A stretch of 42,354 nt of DNA from Acidimicrobiia bacterium (GCA_011523395.1 WTGW01000019.1:1-42354), one strand, 5' to 3'. Shown: positions 1 to 9,188, counted from the stretch's first letter. Notes: a model not told the origin generated them from the sequence alone. Made by a program: numbers and translations.

Positions 1-123
1 TAGATACGAGAACAATGGTGATCGATGTGATACATGGCGCTCGCCGGTCACAAGCCATGCCGCCGGAGGCGGGTCCCAATGGATTGGGCGGCACCCTTTC
101 AACGATAGCTTGGCGGCTGTCCA

Positions 124-917
<794 letters not shown>

Positions 918-921
<4 letters not shown>

Positions 922-1640
922 AGGAGCCCGGTGGTCGACGGCCCCTGGTCTCGGCCGTGGAAGCTGTGGGGGTCGGGGTCGGCGGGGCGGCGCTGGCCTG
1001 GCTGTTCATCGCGGCCCTCCGAATGGTCCCGGCCGCGGTGGCGGGCGCTGCGGTGGGCGCGGCCGGGCTGAACGGGGCGATCAGCGGCGCGAAGGGCATC
1101 TACCAGTGGCGGCGACCGCACGGCTGGGTGTGCTGGGCGCTGGACTCGACCTGGGGGTTGATCAGCGTGGCGGGCGGGGTGGTACTGCACCTGGTCAACG
1201 CCCTCTACCCCTCCTCGTACTTCGACGGCATGAGCCGCCGCACCAACCGGCATGTGTACGAGGGTGGGTTCACCTTCCGGTCCCGGTTCGCCATCACCTT
1301 CGGCAACGTGGTCTCGGCCGGTGGGGGGGAAACCGGCCTGCGTGGCGACTCACCGCGGGTGGTACGGCGAAGGCGCCTGATCGATGTACACGAGGGAGCG
1401 CACGTCCTCCAAAACCGGTCGTTCGGGCCCCTCTACGTTCTCGGATACGGCGCCTGGTTGGTGCTGGCTGGAGCGGCCGGGCTGTTGGTGGGGCTGGTGA
1501 TGGACCGGCGCAACTGGCGGTCGGTGGTGGAGACGTTCGCCTACTACGACAACCCCTTCGAATACTGGGCCTACCGCAAGGACGACTACTGGCCTCCCCA
1601 CGGCGCCCATCCCCGCTTCGTCTGGAAGGCCCGGCGCTAG
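918..1640 (+). CDS. Membrane-associated HExxH putative metallopeptidase
   Basis: A 240-residue protein of no named family that I recognise. Two hydrophobic stretches (about residues 10-50 and 70-95) precede a soluble part, and another hydrophobic helix lies near residues 175-195. His158-Glu159-Gly-Ala-His162 forms a HExxH zinc motif followed by VLQN, and a downstream NPFEYWAY segment supplies a possible third ligand Glu. That pattern resembles DUF4157-like putative peptidases. The start is GTG 918, which overlaps the TGA of the CPBP gene as GTGA, so the two are probably made together as a pair of membrane proteases. An in-frame reading extends far upstream but lies inside the CPBP gene and was discarded. 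The TAG stop abuts the left end of a 169-bp repeat element. Function beyond probable zinc binding is unknown. Confidence 0.65.
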
Positions 1641-1806
1641 TTGGTTTGTCTGTGGGATAGCGGTGTGGCATGGCGTCGGGAGCGGCGTTCCTCGCAAGGC
1701 CCGCTGACGAAGGCGTACCCGCAGCGGTACGCTGAGGAAGCGGAACGCAGCGAGGGGCGCCGATGGCCGCCAGAGCACACCTGGCTGTTCCGTAGACAGA
1801 CCACTT
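1638..1806. repeat. MITE-like 169-bp repeat element, single diverged copy
   Basis: A diverged single copy of the 166-bp unit found three times at 18164-18674. The ends are imperfect inverted repeats (left TTGGTTTGTCTGTGG; right end complement GTGGTCTGTCTACGG). Inside is a 7-bp hairpin, GCGTACC at 1713-1719 and GGTACGC at 1726-1732, with loop CGCAGC. Compared with the other copies one stem pair is changed on both sides (A-T here, G-C there), which preserves pairing. It starts exactly at the stop codon of the preceding gene. No transposase is encoded, so it is either a non-autonomous element or an extragenic palindrome-type repeat. Apparent reading frames across it are treated as spurious. Confidence 0.75.
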
Positions 1807-1935
1807 GCGCCGGGGTCCAGGACCCACCGACGTATACTCAACAGTGATCGCCGGAACGGCGCTGATTGACCGGGCAAGCGCGACAACCACATCGATCAGT
1901 ATCCCGTGATCATCCGTGGAAAGGCACCTCCATCC

Positions 1936-2598
1936 ATGAGCAGTAGCAACGCGTTCATCGATCCGGGGCTCTACGAGTACATCCTGTCGACCACTCTCCG
2001 GGACGATCCGCTGCTCTCCGACCTGCGGAAGGAGACCGCGCGGATGTCGGAGGGAGGCATGCAGATCTCCGCTGATCAGGGCCAGTTCATGGCGATGCTC
2101 GTGAAGCTGATCGGAGCGAGCCGCGCCATAGAGGTGGGGGTGTTCACCGGGTACAGCAGCCTGTCCGTCGCCCGGGCGCTCCCGGATGACGGACGCCTGG
2201 TGGCTTGCGACGTCAGCGTCGAGTACACCGACATCGCCCGGCGCTATTGGGAGAGGGCCGGAGTGGCGGGCAAGATCGACCTCCGGATAGGACCCGCTGT
2301 CGACACGCTCGACGGGCTGATCAGCGGAGGTGAGACCGGGACCTTCGACTTCGCCTTCATCGACGCCGACAAGGGCAACTACCCCCGCTACTACGACCGC
2401 TGCTTGCAGCTCCTGAGGAGTGGGGGTCTCGTGCTCGTCGACAACGCCCTCTGGGGAGGCCGGGTAGCGGACCCGGAGCGGACCGATGACACAACGGCCG
2501 TGATCCGTGAACTGAACGGCGAGGCTGCCCGGGACACCCGGGTCGAGGTGTCGCTGCTGCCGATCGGCGATGGGATCCTCCTTGCGCGCAAGGTGTGA
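1936..2598 (+). CDS. SAM-dependent O-methyltransferase (caffeoyl-CoA OMT family)
   Basis: A 220-residue class I methyltransferase of the COMT/CCoAOMT type, the usual size for this family. The SAM-binding motif I is EVGVFTGYSSLSVA (near residue 68), the metal/active-site acidic motif is FIDADKGNYPRYY (near residue 140), and LVDNALWGGRV follows. Members transfer methyl groups from SAM to catechol-like hydroxyls in the cytoplasm with a divalent metal; the natural acceptor cannot be told here. ATG 1936 is preferred because GGAAAGG lies about 10 bases upstream; GTG 1906 would add ten unrelated residues. A TATACT hexamer at 1833-1838 could be a -10 box but has no well-spaced -35. It lies outside the operator-marked island and reads alone or with the following gene. 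Confidence 0.9.
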   Translation: MSSSNAFIDPGLYEYILSTTLRDDPLLSDLRKETARMSEGGMQISADQGQFMAMLVKLIGASRAIEVGVFTGYSSLSVARALPDDGRLVACDVSVEYTDIARRYWERAGVAGKIDLRIGPAVDTLDGLISGGETGTFDFAFIDADKGNYPRYYDRCLQLLRSGGLVLVDNALWGGRVADPERTDDTTAVIRELNGEAARDTRVEVSLLPIGDGILLARKV

Positions 2599-2634
2599 GC
2601 CTCTGCGGCACCGGAGCGGGCAGCAGCGACGTTG

Positions 2635-3330
2635 ATGGATCGCGGGCCGCAGGATCATGGTGATTCTCCACTCGGGCAGCTCGTCGCACGGGTGGTCAGA
2701 ACCACCAGTCCGAGCGGGCAAGCCAGCGGCTTCGTCATCGAGGTGGGTGAAGCCCCTTTCCTGGTGACGGCGGCCGAAGTGGTCGGGAAGAGCACTCAAC
2801 GTCTGCTGGTGACGTTCGAGCAGGCCAACCGCATGCTCCAGGTGGAGCACCTGGGAGAGGTTGGAGCGGGCCGGGCAGCCGTCTGCGCCGTCACGTCCAC
2901 CAACTTCGTACCGACTCTCGACATGGCGGGGCCTGACTGGCTGCCTGGGGTTTCACAGAGGGTCTTCTCGCTCGGGTTCCCACGGGGAGTCCGGGGTCTC
3001 GGCACGGCTGCCAACGTCCCGTTCGTCCTCGCGGGTACGGTGGCCGCGGTGTCGGTGGAGGACGGGCCGGTCTTCTACCTCGATGGTTCGTTCAACCCCG
3101 GCATGGTCGGGGGTCCGGTGCTGTGTGCCACCCTGGACGGTGATGCGCCGGCGGTGATCGGTGTGACCCTTGGCCGCCAACCGATCGAGACGAAGGGAGC
3201 GGTGGGAATCCTGTCACCGGAGGATGACCGGGACCCCACAGTGGACACGAATGTGGTGGCGGTCCTCGGCATGCGCGCCGTCTTAGACCTGATCAGGTCG
3301 GTCAACCGGGACGAAGACACCACCAGCTAG
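2635..3330 (+). CDS. Trypsin-fold protein lacking catalytic residues (predicted pseudo-protease)
   Basis: A 231-residue protein with the layout of a small trypsin/HtrA-type peptidase domain and no signal peptide. The segment FLVTAAEVV matches the TAAHV motif around the catalytic His, but residue 48 is Glu. The segment NPGMVGGPVL matches NPGNSGGP around the catalytic Ser, but residue 158 is Val. Both exchanges remove the charge-relay chemistry, so it should not cleave peptides in the usual way. It may act as a binding or scaffolding domain. ATG 2635 follows an overlapping TTG at 2632; neither has a strong ribosome site. It follows the methyltransferase by 36 bases on the same strand, so co-transcription is possible. 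Fold assignment is from motifs only. Confidence 0.7.
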   Translation: MDRGPQDHGDSPLGQLVARVVRTTSPSGQASGFVIEVGEAPFLVTAAEVVGKSTQRLLVTFEQANRMLQVEHLGEVGAGRAAVCAVTSTNFVPTLDMAGPDWLPGVSQRVFSLGFPRGVRGLGTAANVPFVLAGTVAAVSVEDGPVFYLDGSFNPGMVGGPVLCATLDGDAPAVIGVTLGRQPIETKGAVGILSPEDDRDPTVDTNVVAVLGMRAVLDLIRSVNRDEDTTS

Positions 3331-3351
3331 ATAGGTACTCCCAAGAGCCAG

Positions 3352-3400
3352 TGGTCAGTGGTCAGTGGTCAGTGGTCAGTGGTCAGTGGTCAGTGGTCAG
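3352..3400. repeat. Heptamer tandem repeat (TGGTCAG)x7
   Basis: Seven perfect tandem copies of TGGTCAG, in the gap between two convergent genes (ends at 3330 and 3430). It is followed at about 3429-3447 by a short second heptamer run (ACTAGCA twice plus ACTA). The same TGGTCAG array recurs at the right edge of the window (42300-42354). It resembles the short tandemly repeated heptamers known in some bacteria, is free of coding potential, and marks the left edge of the operator-bearing island. Confidence 0.95.
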
Positions 3401-3429
3401 CATATTCCAATATTGATTGACAATAGTGA

Positions 3430-4527
3430 CTAGCAACTAGCAACTAAGGTGAGGTCTACGCCCGAACCGACCCGGCGGAGGTCCTCCAGCCTCTCGGTCG
3501 GCATCGGGATGCCGTCCCGCTCCCGCTGCTCAGCCAGAATGAAGCTCCGCTCGCCCGGTACGTAGATCCTCTCGGTGCCGGGAGCGGCCTCTGAGGCATG
3601 CAGCCGTTCGATCAGCGCGTCGGCCCGTCGTGTCAACTCCTCGTGTCCGATCGAATGCTCCGGATCGATCGCCGCCACGAACAGGGCTACGCCTTGGGGC
3701 TCACCGCCCAGGAACGGATGGCCCACGTCCGGAGCGAACCTCGCGCCTCCTGCCAGGACGCCGGTGAGTATCTCGAGCATCAGTGACAGCCCGTAGCCCC
3801 GGTGTCCCCCCGCCGGAGCGAGTAGGCCGTCCACCCAGATCGAGGGATCTCTGGTCGGCCGTCCGTCCGCGGTGAAGAGGACACCTGGCGGGAGGAGTTC
3901 ACCGCGGTCATGGACGAGATCCATCTCCGAGGTGGACATGGCGGTGGTCGCCGCGTCGTACACGATCGGGTAGTGGCGGTCGGCCGGGCAGCCTATGGCG
4001 TGTGCCTGATTCCCTAGCAGCTTGGTGGTACCGCCCGTGGGAGGGATGAGCGGAGGTCCGTTGGTGAAGGCCATCCCGATCATGCCTTCCGCCACCGCCA
4101 GCAGGGGGTAGTAACCCATCGCGGCCGCGGAACTGCAATCCCGGACCACACCGACGGCGAAGCCGGCCGACCGAGCCTTGGCCACGGCGCGCATCATCGC
4201 TCTCGAGGCCGCTACCTGGCCCCATGCGTTGCGTCCGTCGAGCACGAAGGTGGCGCCGGTCTCCCCGAGTACCGGTAGGTTGCCGGAAGGGGACGTCCCG
4301 CCGGCCCGGATACGAGCGACGCACTGGGGCAGCTTGCTGCTGGCCCCGTGCGCATACCTTCCCCTCAGGTCGGCCCATACCATGGCGTCGGCCGTGAGGG
4401 TGGCGTCGGCAGCCGGCATGCCGTGGGCCGCCAGGACCGCGGCGGTGAACGCTCGCAGGTCGCTCGCTTCGACAATGCCCGTCTCCTGTGCGGCGGAAGA
4501 CCGGTCTCGCGTGCTCACCACGGCCAT
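3430..4527 (-). CDS. Ldh2/malate dehydrogenase-family oxidoreductase, third tandem paralogue
   Basis: A 365-residue member of the Ldh2/YlbC/DpkA family of NAD(P)-dependent enzymes, which reduce 2-oxo acids or cyclic imines such as pyrroline-2-carboxylate; the length is normal. Family landmarks are AHGASSKL near residue 55 (equivalent of the SHG motif with the active-site His), a central MGYYPLLAVAEGMIGMAFTN block, and GGHRGYGLSLMLEILTGVL near residue 260. The residue after the His motif differs from the SHGxxR pattern (K instead of R), hinting at altered specificity. ATG 4527 overlaps the upstream gene by 13 bases; GTG 4518 (GTGA overlap) is the alternative. It is the last gene of the six-gene AcnX operon. 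The substrate is not defined by the sequence. Confidence 0.9.
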   Translation of the reverse strand: MAVVSTRDRSSAAQETGIVEASDLRAFTAAVLAAHGMPAADATLTADAMVWADLRGRYAHGASSKLPQCVARIRAGGTSPSGNLPVLGETGATFVLDGRNAWGQVAASRAMMRAVAKARSAGFAVGVVRDCSSAAAMGYYPLLAVAEGMIGMAFTNGPPLIPPTGGTTKLLGNQAHAIGCPADRHYPIVYDAATTAMSTSEMDLVHDRGELLPPGVLFTADGRPTRDPSIWVDGLLAPAGGHRGYGLSLMLEILTGVLAGGARFAPDVGHPFLGGEPQGVALFVAAIDPEHSIGHEELTRRADALIERLHASEAAPGTERIYVPGERSFILAEQRERDGIPMPTERLEDLRRVGSGVDLTLVASC

Positions 4528-5573
4528 GCCAGGCCGAAGTCTCCGCAGAGTGCCCGCAGCCGTTCCAAGAGGTCGGCAGGGACCGGTACGCCTCGCGCCC
4601 GGTACTCGGATTCGAAGCCGGCCTTGCTCTCGCCCGGCACTCTCACCCGGTCGACACCCGAGCGAGGCGGGTTGGAGTGGATCTGGTCGATGAGACGGTC
4701 GACTCGGGCCAGGAACTCTTCGTAGGACAGGAAGGCCTTGGGGTCCACCGCCTGGACGTACAGGCTCACCCCCGCCGTCCTGTCCAGCTCCTGCATGCCG
4801 ACGACCTCGGTGGTTGAACGGCGGCCGGCGAGGATCCCGGTCAGAACCTCCCACATGATGGCCAGGCCCCCGCCCCGGTGACCGCCCATGGGTAGGAGGC
4901 GCAACGCCTCGAGAGCGGCCGCCGCGTCGTCCGTTTCCTCTCCCGTGTCGTCGAGAGCCACGCCCGGTGGCAGCTTCTCGCCGTGGGCCGCGGCGCTACG
5001 CATCTTCCCCATGTTGTAGGCGCTGGAGGACGAGTCGAAGATCAGCGGCGGATGGTCGCGCGTCGGCGCACCGATAGCGAAGGCCTGGTTGCCGAGAAGT
5101 ACCTCGGTTCCTCCCCATGGGGGCATGAGCGGGACCGAGTTGGTGATAGCGAGGCCGACCATCCCGGCCATGACCGCTACGTAGGGGTAGTAGCCCATCG
5201 CCGAGGTGACATCGCTGTTGCGTACCACCACGGCGCCGACTCCGGCATCACGGGCCTTGCCAACCGCGATCCCCATGGCTCTGGTTCCTGCGACCACACC
5301 CCACCCGTCACAGGCGTCGAGCAAGGCGGTTCCGCTTGTCTCCCGCAACGGTGTCCAGTCCACAGCCAGGTTCAGCCCTCCGGCCCGGGACCTCTCCAGG
5401 ATCTGGAAGATCCGGCCGAGGCCATGCCCCGGCGCGCCGCGCAGCTCGTTCCATACCATCGCGTCGGCGGTGATGGCGGCATCTTCGGGCGGCATCCCGA
5501 TCGCTCGGAGCAGCGGTAACGCCATGCTTCGGACCTGCTCGGCGGACACGCGGACGGTCGGGTTCATTCCCAT
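4515..5573 (-). CDS. Ldh2/malate dehydrogenase-family oxidoreductase, second tandem paralogue
   Basis: A 352-residue Ldh2-family NAD(P)-dependent oxidoreductase. Visible signatures are GHGLGRIFQ near residue 50 (active-site His in the SHGxxR-like motif), TSAMGYYPYVAVMAGMVGLA in the middle, LLGNQAFAIGAP, and MGGHRGGGLAIMWEVLTGIL near residue 235. It overlaps the upstream paralogue by 10 bases and the downstream one by 13, so the three are translationally coupled. The three copies are clearly diverged from each other (different residues round the active-site His), which argues for different substrates or stereochemistry rather than dosage. It is likely cytoplasmic. Regulation should come from the operator in front of the AcnX large-subunit gene, the only intergenic promoter region of the operon. 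Confidence 0.9.
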   Translation of the reverse strand: MGMNPTVRVSAEQVRSMALPLLRAIGMPPEDAAITADAMVWNELRGAPGHGLGRIFQILERSRAGGLNLAVDWTPLRETSGTALLDACDGWGVVAGTRAMGIAVGKARDAGVGAVVVRNSDVTSAMGYYPYVAVMAGMVGLAITNSVPLMPPWGGTEVLLGNQAFAIGAPTRDHPPLIFDSSSSAYNMGKMRSAAAHGEKLPPGVALDDTGEETDDAAAALEALRLLPMGGHRGGGLAIMWEVLTGILAGRRSTTEVVGMQELDRTAGVSLYVQAVDPKAFLSYEEFLARVDRLIDQIHSNPPRSGVDRVRVPGESKAGFESEYRARGVPVPADLLERLRALCGDFGLAWPW

Positions 5574-6637
5574 GGGACTCCTATCTCGGCGCCGAAGTCG
5601 GCGAGGTCGGCCACCAGGGATGGCGGCATGGGGATTCCGTCCCGCATGCGCTCCCTGGCGACTCGCGCGCTCCGCTCACCCGGCACGTAGACCCGTTCGC
5701 CGCCGGGGACCGGCTGAGACGAGTGCATCCTGTCCACCAGGCTGTCGACCCGATCGACGAACTCCTCGTAGGGCATCGACATCTCCGGGTTGATGGCGAG
5801 GAAGAACATGCTCACCGCCTGCGGGCGGTCGAACACTCCTGGCATGGTGACTTCGTCAAGGAAGCGCAGCGAGCCCGAAAGGACCCCGGTGAGCACCTCC
5901 CACATCACCGCCAGCCCGTAGCCTCTGTGCCCACCCATCGGAACCATCATCCCCGCCAAAGCCTCGGTGGGGTCGGTGGTGGGACGACCCGTCGCATCGA
6001 GCGCGACGCCTTCGGGCAGCTGCTCGCCTCGCTCCTCGTACTCGTGGTAGCGGACGAGGGTCATCTCGGACAGGGCCATGTCGAGGAGCACCGGGTCGTG
6101 GCGGCCGGCCGGGCTGGCGATGGCGAAGGCCTGGTTGCCTATCAGCTTGGTCGTTCCCCCCCATGGCGGCATCAGAGCGGGTGCGTTGTTGTTGGCCATG
6201 CCGATCATGCCGCGTTCGGCTGCGAGAAGGGCGAAGTACCCGAGGGATCCTGCGGAAGTCGTATTGCGCACCACCGAGACCGCGGCGCCGATCTCCCCGG
6301 CTTTGCGGATGGCGAGTTCCATGGCCCGGACGCCGGCGACCTGGCTGAAGGCGTCGCGGGCGTCGAGCAGCGTGAAGGCGCCGGTCTCCGACACGACGTC
6401 CGTCCTGTCGACCGGCGACGACACACCGGTCCTGATCCTCGTTCCGTACTGGATGATCTTGGGTGCGCCCAGCCAGGCGTGACCATGAGCGTGGGCCCAC
6501 GTGATGTGGTCACCCATCAGCCCGGCGTCGTCCTCCGGCATGCCCAGCGCCCGGAACACCCGGACGGTGAAGTCCTTGAGATGGGAAGCCGCCACGAGGA
6601 TGGCCCCCTCCGGGGTCGGGCGGGCAGCGTCGCTCAA
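5564..6637 (-). CDS. Ldh2/malate dehydrogenase-family oxidoreductase, first tandem paralogue
   Basis: A 357-residue Ldh2-family NAD(P)-dependent oxidoreductase. Landmarks are HAHGHAWLG (active-site His region), SAGSLGYFALLAAERGMIGM, TTKLIGNQAFAIASP and GGHRGYGLAVMWEVLTGVL. The start is TTG 6637: it overlaps the racemase stop as TTGA and has GAGGGA six bases upstream. A longer in-frame reading to 6940 lies wholly within the racemase gene. Known Ldh2 enzymes include pyrroline/piperideine-2-carboxylate reductases, which act directly after AcnX-type hydroxyproline dehydratases; the adjacent AcnX genes make that role the best guess for at least one of the three. Malate, lactate, ureidoglycolate or sulfolactate dehydrogenases are alternatives. 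Confidence 0.9.
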   Translation of the reverse strand: MSDAARPTPEGAILVAASHLKDFTVRVFRALGMPEDDAGLMGDHITWAHAHGHAWLGAPKIIQYGTRIRTGVSSPVDRTDVVSETGAFTLLDARDAFSQVAGVRAMELAIRKAGEIGAAVSVVRNTTSAGSLGYFALLAAERGMIGMANNNAPALMPPWGGTTKLIGNQAFAIASPAGRHDPVLLDMALSEMTLVRYHEYEERGEQLPEGVALDATGRPTTDPTEALAGMMVPMGGHRGYGLAVMWEVLTGVLSGSLRFLDEVTMPGVFDRPQAVSMFFLAINPEMSMPYEEFVDRVDSLVDRMHSSQPVPGGERVYVPGERSARVARERMRDGIPMPPSLVADLADFGAEIGVPWE

Positions 6638-7362
6638 CCGAGTCCCTCGAAATCGGCGCCCGATATGGCCATGTGGGTCTGGAACACCAGCGTTGACAGG
6701 TCGAACACGGGCACGCCGAGCTCTTGTCGGAGGACGGGGGCGAACGGAGCGAAGTTGGTGCACTCGAGCACCAGCGCGCCCACCTCCGGAGAGCGGGCGA
6801 GCAGGTCGTTGCCCAGTTCGAGCAATTCCGTCTCGAGTTCGTGCGGATCGACCGTCTCCCGGCCTACCAGATAGGTCTCCCAGAACGCTGCGCCGGGGGC
6901 GAAGGAGGACACCGCCACCGGATAGTCGGTCGAGGACCATCCGACCCCCTCGTAGTGGGCCTCGGTCAGGTCGGCGCGGCTCATCGTGAGGATCCCGACC
7001 TTCCTATCGGGTCCCACGAGCCGGGAGGCGTGGGGCACCTGGAGCAGGGAAGATGACAGGAACGGGACGGAGACGGCGGCCGCCACCTCCTTCTGGTAGA
7101 GGGCCAGGAAGCCGCAGCTGGTGGTGATCATGCGCACGCCGTCCCGTTCCAGGCTCCTAGCGCCGTCGATGAACAGGTCGAGCAGGGCATCGTCCGGCTG
7201 CTGTACGACTCGGCGGGAGGTCGCACCCGGGACGATCCGGTACCGGACCGGGAACGGCCAGGTGCCGGCGTTGCCCACGTCGCCGACCAGCCGCGGGAAC
7301 GCGGTATCCAGCATCAGCACGCCGAGCTCGAGCCCGTATACGGTGCGTCCCCCGGCGATCAT
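6634..7362 (-). CDS. Asp/Glu racemase-superfamily protein, paralogue 1
   Basis: A 242-residue protein of the Asp/Glu/hydantoin racemase superfamily, which includes maleate isomerase and arylmalonate decarboxylase. Cys83 (TTSCGFL) and Cys201 (LECTNFAP) are in the positions of the two-base catalytic cysteines, so racemase or isomerase chemistry at an acidic carbon is expected. It begins with GGRTVYG and carries GDVGNA-x-TWPFPV near residue 27; both are shared by the two other copies in the window and define a subfamily. ATG 7362 overlaps the AcnX small-subunit stop as ATGA. Within the operon it sits between the AcnX dehydratase and three Ldh2 reductases, so it may set the stereochemistry of an intermediate. 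The substrate is unknown. Confidence 0.88.
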   Translation of the reverse strand: MIAGGRTVYGLELGVLMLDTAFPRLVGDVGNAGTWPFPVRYRIVPGATSRRVVQQPDDALLDLFIDGARSLERDGVRMITTSCGFLALYQKEVAAAVSVPFLSSSLLQVPHASRLVGPDRKVGILTMSRADLTEAHYEGVGWSSTDYPVAVSSFAPGAAFWETYLVGRETVDPHELETELLELGNDLLARSPEVGALVLECTNFAPFAPVLRQELGVPVFDLSTLVFQTHMAISGADFEGLG

Positions 7363-7796
7363 GGACTCTCCGCCGGAACTGCCGGCCGCACGGTCACCAG
7401 TCCCGCGTCTCCATCCACGTCGACCATGTCCCCCGAACGGATCGAGGTCGTCACGTCCACCTCGGGCTCGCAGACGATCGGTATCCCGCCCAGGATGGCG
7501 CCCTGGACCAGTGAGGAGTCGGGTAGCGAGTTCTGGACGATCGCGACCGGGTGGGTCCCGTGAACCTGCATCTGGTACAGGAAGCGCCATGCCCCGGCCG
7601 AGCCCACGCTGTGCGGGAGGACCAGAACGGTCCCGGCCACGCGGCGCCCCTCGATCTGGTGCGTCCGGTTCACTACCCGGCCCGTCCCGATGTCGAGGTC
7701 CCCGAGGAAGGAGATGCCCTCACTCGAGACGAGGGCCGGTCCCGAAGCCTTGCCGCGGACCACGCCTCGGGCCGTTATGCGATACCGATCGCTCAT
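7359..7796 (-). CDS. Aconitase X small (swivel) subunit, DUF126
   Basis: A 145-residue DUF126 protein, the swivelling domain of split aconitase-X enzymes. Signatures are ALVSSEGISFLGDLD (residues about 20-35), GTVLVLPHSVGSAG (catalytic loop with the conserved Ser) and IPIVCEPEVDVTTSIRSGD near the C-terminus. With the large subunit it forms the active dehydratase. ATG 7796 overlaps the large-subunit TGA (ATGA), and its own stop overlaps the racemase ATG in the same way, so expression is tightly coupled. Characterised bacterial AcnX pairs dehydrate cis-3-hydroxy-L-proline; archaeal ones act on phosphomevalonate. The Ldh2 neighbours favour the former, but this is inference. Confidence 0.92.
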   Translation of the reverse strand: MSDRYRITARGVVRGKASGPALVSSEGISFLGDLDIGTGRVVNRTHQIEGRRVAGTVLVLPHSVGSAGAWRFLYQMQVHGTHPVAIVQNSLPDSSLVQGAILGGIPIVCEPEVDVTTSIRSGDMVDVDGDAGLVTVRPAVPAESP

Positions 7797-9073
7797 CCCG
7801 CGGGCCCTCCTCTCGCCACCAACCGCCCGGAGGTGGCGGTCGCGACCGCGGCGGCCGTCGTGGTCAGCAGGGTCTGGCACCTGATCATGTCGCGGGTGTA
7901 CTTGGCCTGCTTGGCGGAGTCCACGACCATCCTTCGGATACGCGGCTCGGGAAGCACGATACCGGGGTCCGGCGAGGTGGTCAGCGCGAAGTGGCACGAC
8001 ATCGGGCACGTGTCCGTGATGACCCTGGCGCCGGCGTCTGTGAGCGTGCTGATCAGGCCTTCCCTGTCGCTCATCGCCTTGACAGCGCCGCTCGTCGTGA
8101 TCCACATCTCGACGTCAGGATGGACCGTTCGCCCGGAGAGCAGAGCGGCGTACTCCTTCATCTCCTGTAAGGAGGCATGCGGACAGCCGATGTGGACGAA
8201 GTCGACCCGGGACCCGGGAGGAGCCGAGGAGAAGGATCCGTACACGCGGTCGATGTCGGAACCCCCGACACGTAGCTCCACCGGCGCCGGCGCGCCCGCC
8301 ATCGCTTGCTCCGTCGAGTTGTAGGGGGGTGTGATCCCGGGAACGATGAACATGGACACCCCGCCTGTCGTGGCGAGACCCGCTCCCAATGCGTCCAGTT
8401 CGTCGAGCGAAGGAGGTCTGGCGAAGCCGGTGAACACGGGAACGCCGGTACCCACCAGCGGCCCCAGGTGGTAGCCGAGGCAGCTGAAGTCGGTGGTGTT
8501 GTGCAGCGACGCCTCGACCGTCACCAGGTGGGTGCCAACGCGGTTCTCGTCGAGGTGGTAGCCGAAGCGCGGGTAACGACCGGTCAAGGCTGCGTAGACG
8601 CTGAAGAAGCCGTCCCGGTTCGACCTGGCGCCCAGCACCGAGTTGCAGAACACCGTCACCCCCGACTCGATCGAGGTCATGTGCATGTTCCAAGTCGGCC
8701 AGTGCCCGGCCCAGTAGGGAGTGCAGGTCATCGCGCTCACGCACCCGAGTGCCTTGTGGGCTCGTACCCCTCGCATGTGGACGCGGGCCAGCGACTCGGG
8801 AGCTCCCGTCTGCCGCCAGTTCTCCGTGTCGACGTTGGTGACGTTGGCGGTGGTCGGAACCACCACCTGTGCTCCGAGGTCTACCAACTCCTCGAGCAAC
8901 TCGACGTCCTGCGCGTACATGGCCATGCCCGGATGCACGTGTGCGTAGCCGATGGAGACCATGTCCTCGGCTCCGAAGGCCTCACCCAACTGGACGAGTC
9001 CCTCCATCGCCCGGCGCCGGGCTTCTCCCTGCTTTCCGTCCAGCATCTGTAGGTCTTCGTATGTCAGCTTCAC
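7793..9073 (-). CDS. Aconitase X large catalytic subunit, DUF521
   Basis: A 426-residue DUF521 protein, full length for the catalytic subunit of a split aconitase X, an Fe-S dehydratase of the aconitase superfamily. It opens with the family's VKLTYEDLQMLDGKQG start. Likely cluster and active-site segments are GCVSAMTC (Cys111, Cys117), FCNSVLGARSNRDG (Cys143), GCPHASLQEM and TDTCPMSC near residue 370. The start is GTG 9073, chosen because it restores the canonical N-terminus. An in-frame extension to 9214 would run through the operator and into the neighbouring divergent gene. It heads the six-gene operon AcnX large, small, racemase and three Ldh2. The operator half-sites lie 38-56 bases upstream. 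The likely reaction is loss of water from a hydroxylated amino or imino acid. Confidence 0.92.
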   Translation of the reverse strand: MKLTYEDLQMLDGKQGEARRRAMEGLVQLGEAFGAEDMVSIGYAHVHPGMAMYAQDVELLEELVDLGAQVVVPTTANVTNVDTENWRQTGAPESLARVHMRGVRAHKALGCVSAMTCTPYWAGHWPTWNMHMTSIESGVTVFCNSVLGARSNRDGFFSVYAALTGRYPRFGYHLDENRVGTHLVTVEASLHNTTDFSCLGYHLGPLVGTGVPVFTGFARPPSLDELDALGAGLATTGGVSMFIVPGITPPYNSTEQAMAGAPAPVELRVGGSDIDRVYGSFSSAPPGSRVDFVHIGCPHASLQEMKEYAALLSGRTVHPDVEMWITTSGAVKAMSDREGLISTLTDAGARVITDTCPMSCHFALTTSPDPGIVLPEPRIRRMVVDSAKQAKYTRDMIRCQTLLTTTAAAVATATSGRLVARGGPAG

Positions 9074-9111
9074 CCAAGCCGCCCTGGTCCAGGAACTCGA
9101 ACTCGGATCAT

Positions 9112-9130
9112 GATATCGGGATCCGTAATT
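9112..9130. promoter_or_regulatory. Island operator site 1 (13-bp-spaced GATATC pair)
   Basis: GATATC (9112-9117), spacer GGGATCC, then degenerate GTAATT (9125-9130). Read on the minus strand, the spacer is GGATCCC, close to the island consensus GTAGCCC. It lies in the divergent gap between the AcnX operon (start 38 bases away) and racemase 2 (58 bases away). It is one of the weaker sites because only one half-site is perfect. Confidence 0.65.
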
Positions 9131-9188
9131 GGTTGATAGGCTCGGGCTCTCGAATCGGAGGGGCCGGACCGGTGACCGGAGGTACACG

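Noticed and set aside
1641-1847. 68-codon plus-strand open frame after the HExxH gene
   Set aside because: It lies almost wholly within the MITE-like repeat and has no ribosome site.
1893-1911. GTATCCC core upstream of the O-methyltransferase, like the island operator spacer
   Set aside because: The flanking hexamers (CGATCA and GTGATC) do not match GATATC at the 13-bp phase, so it is not counted as an eleventh site.
3352-3400. CRISPR-like array
   Set aside because: Units are contiguous 7-mers with no spacers and no cas genes.
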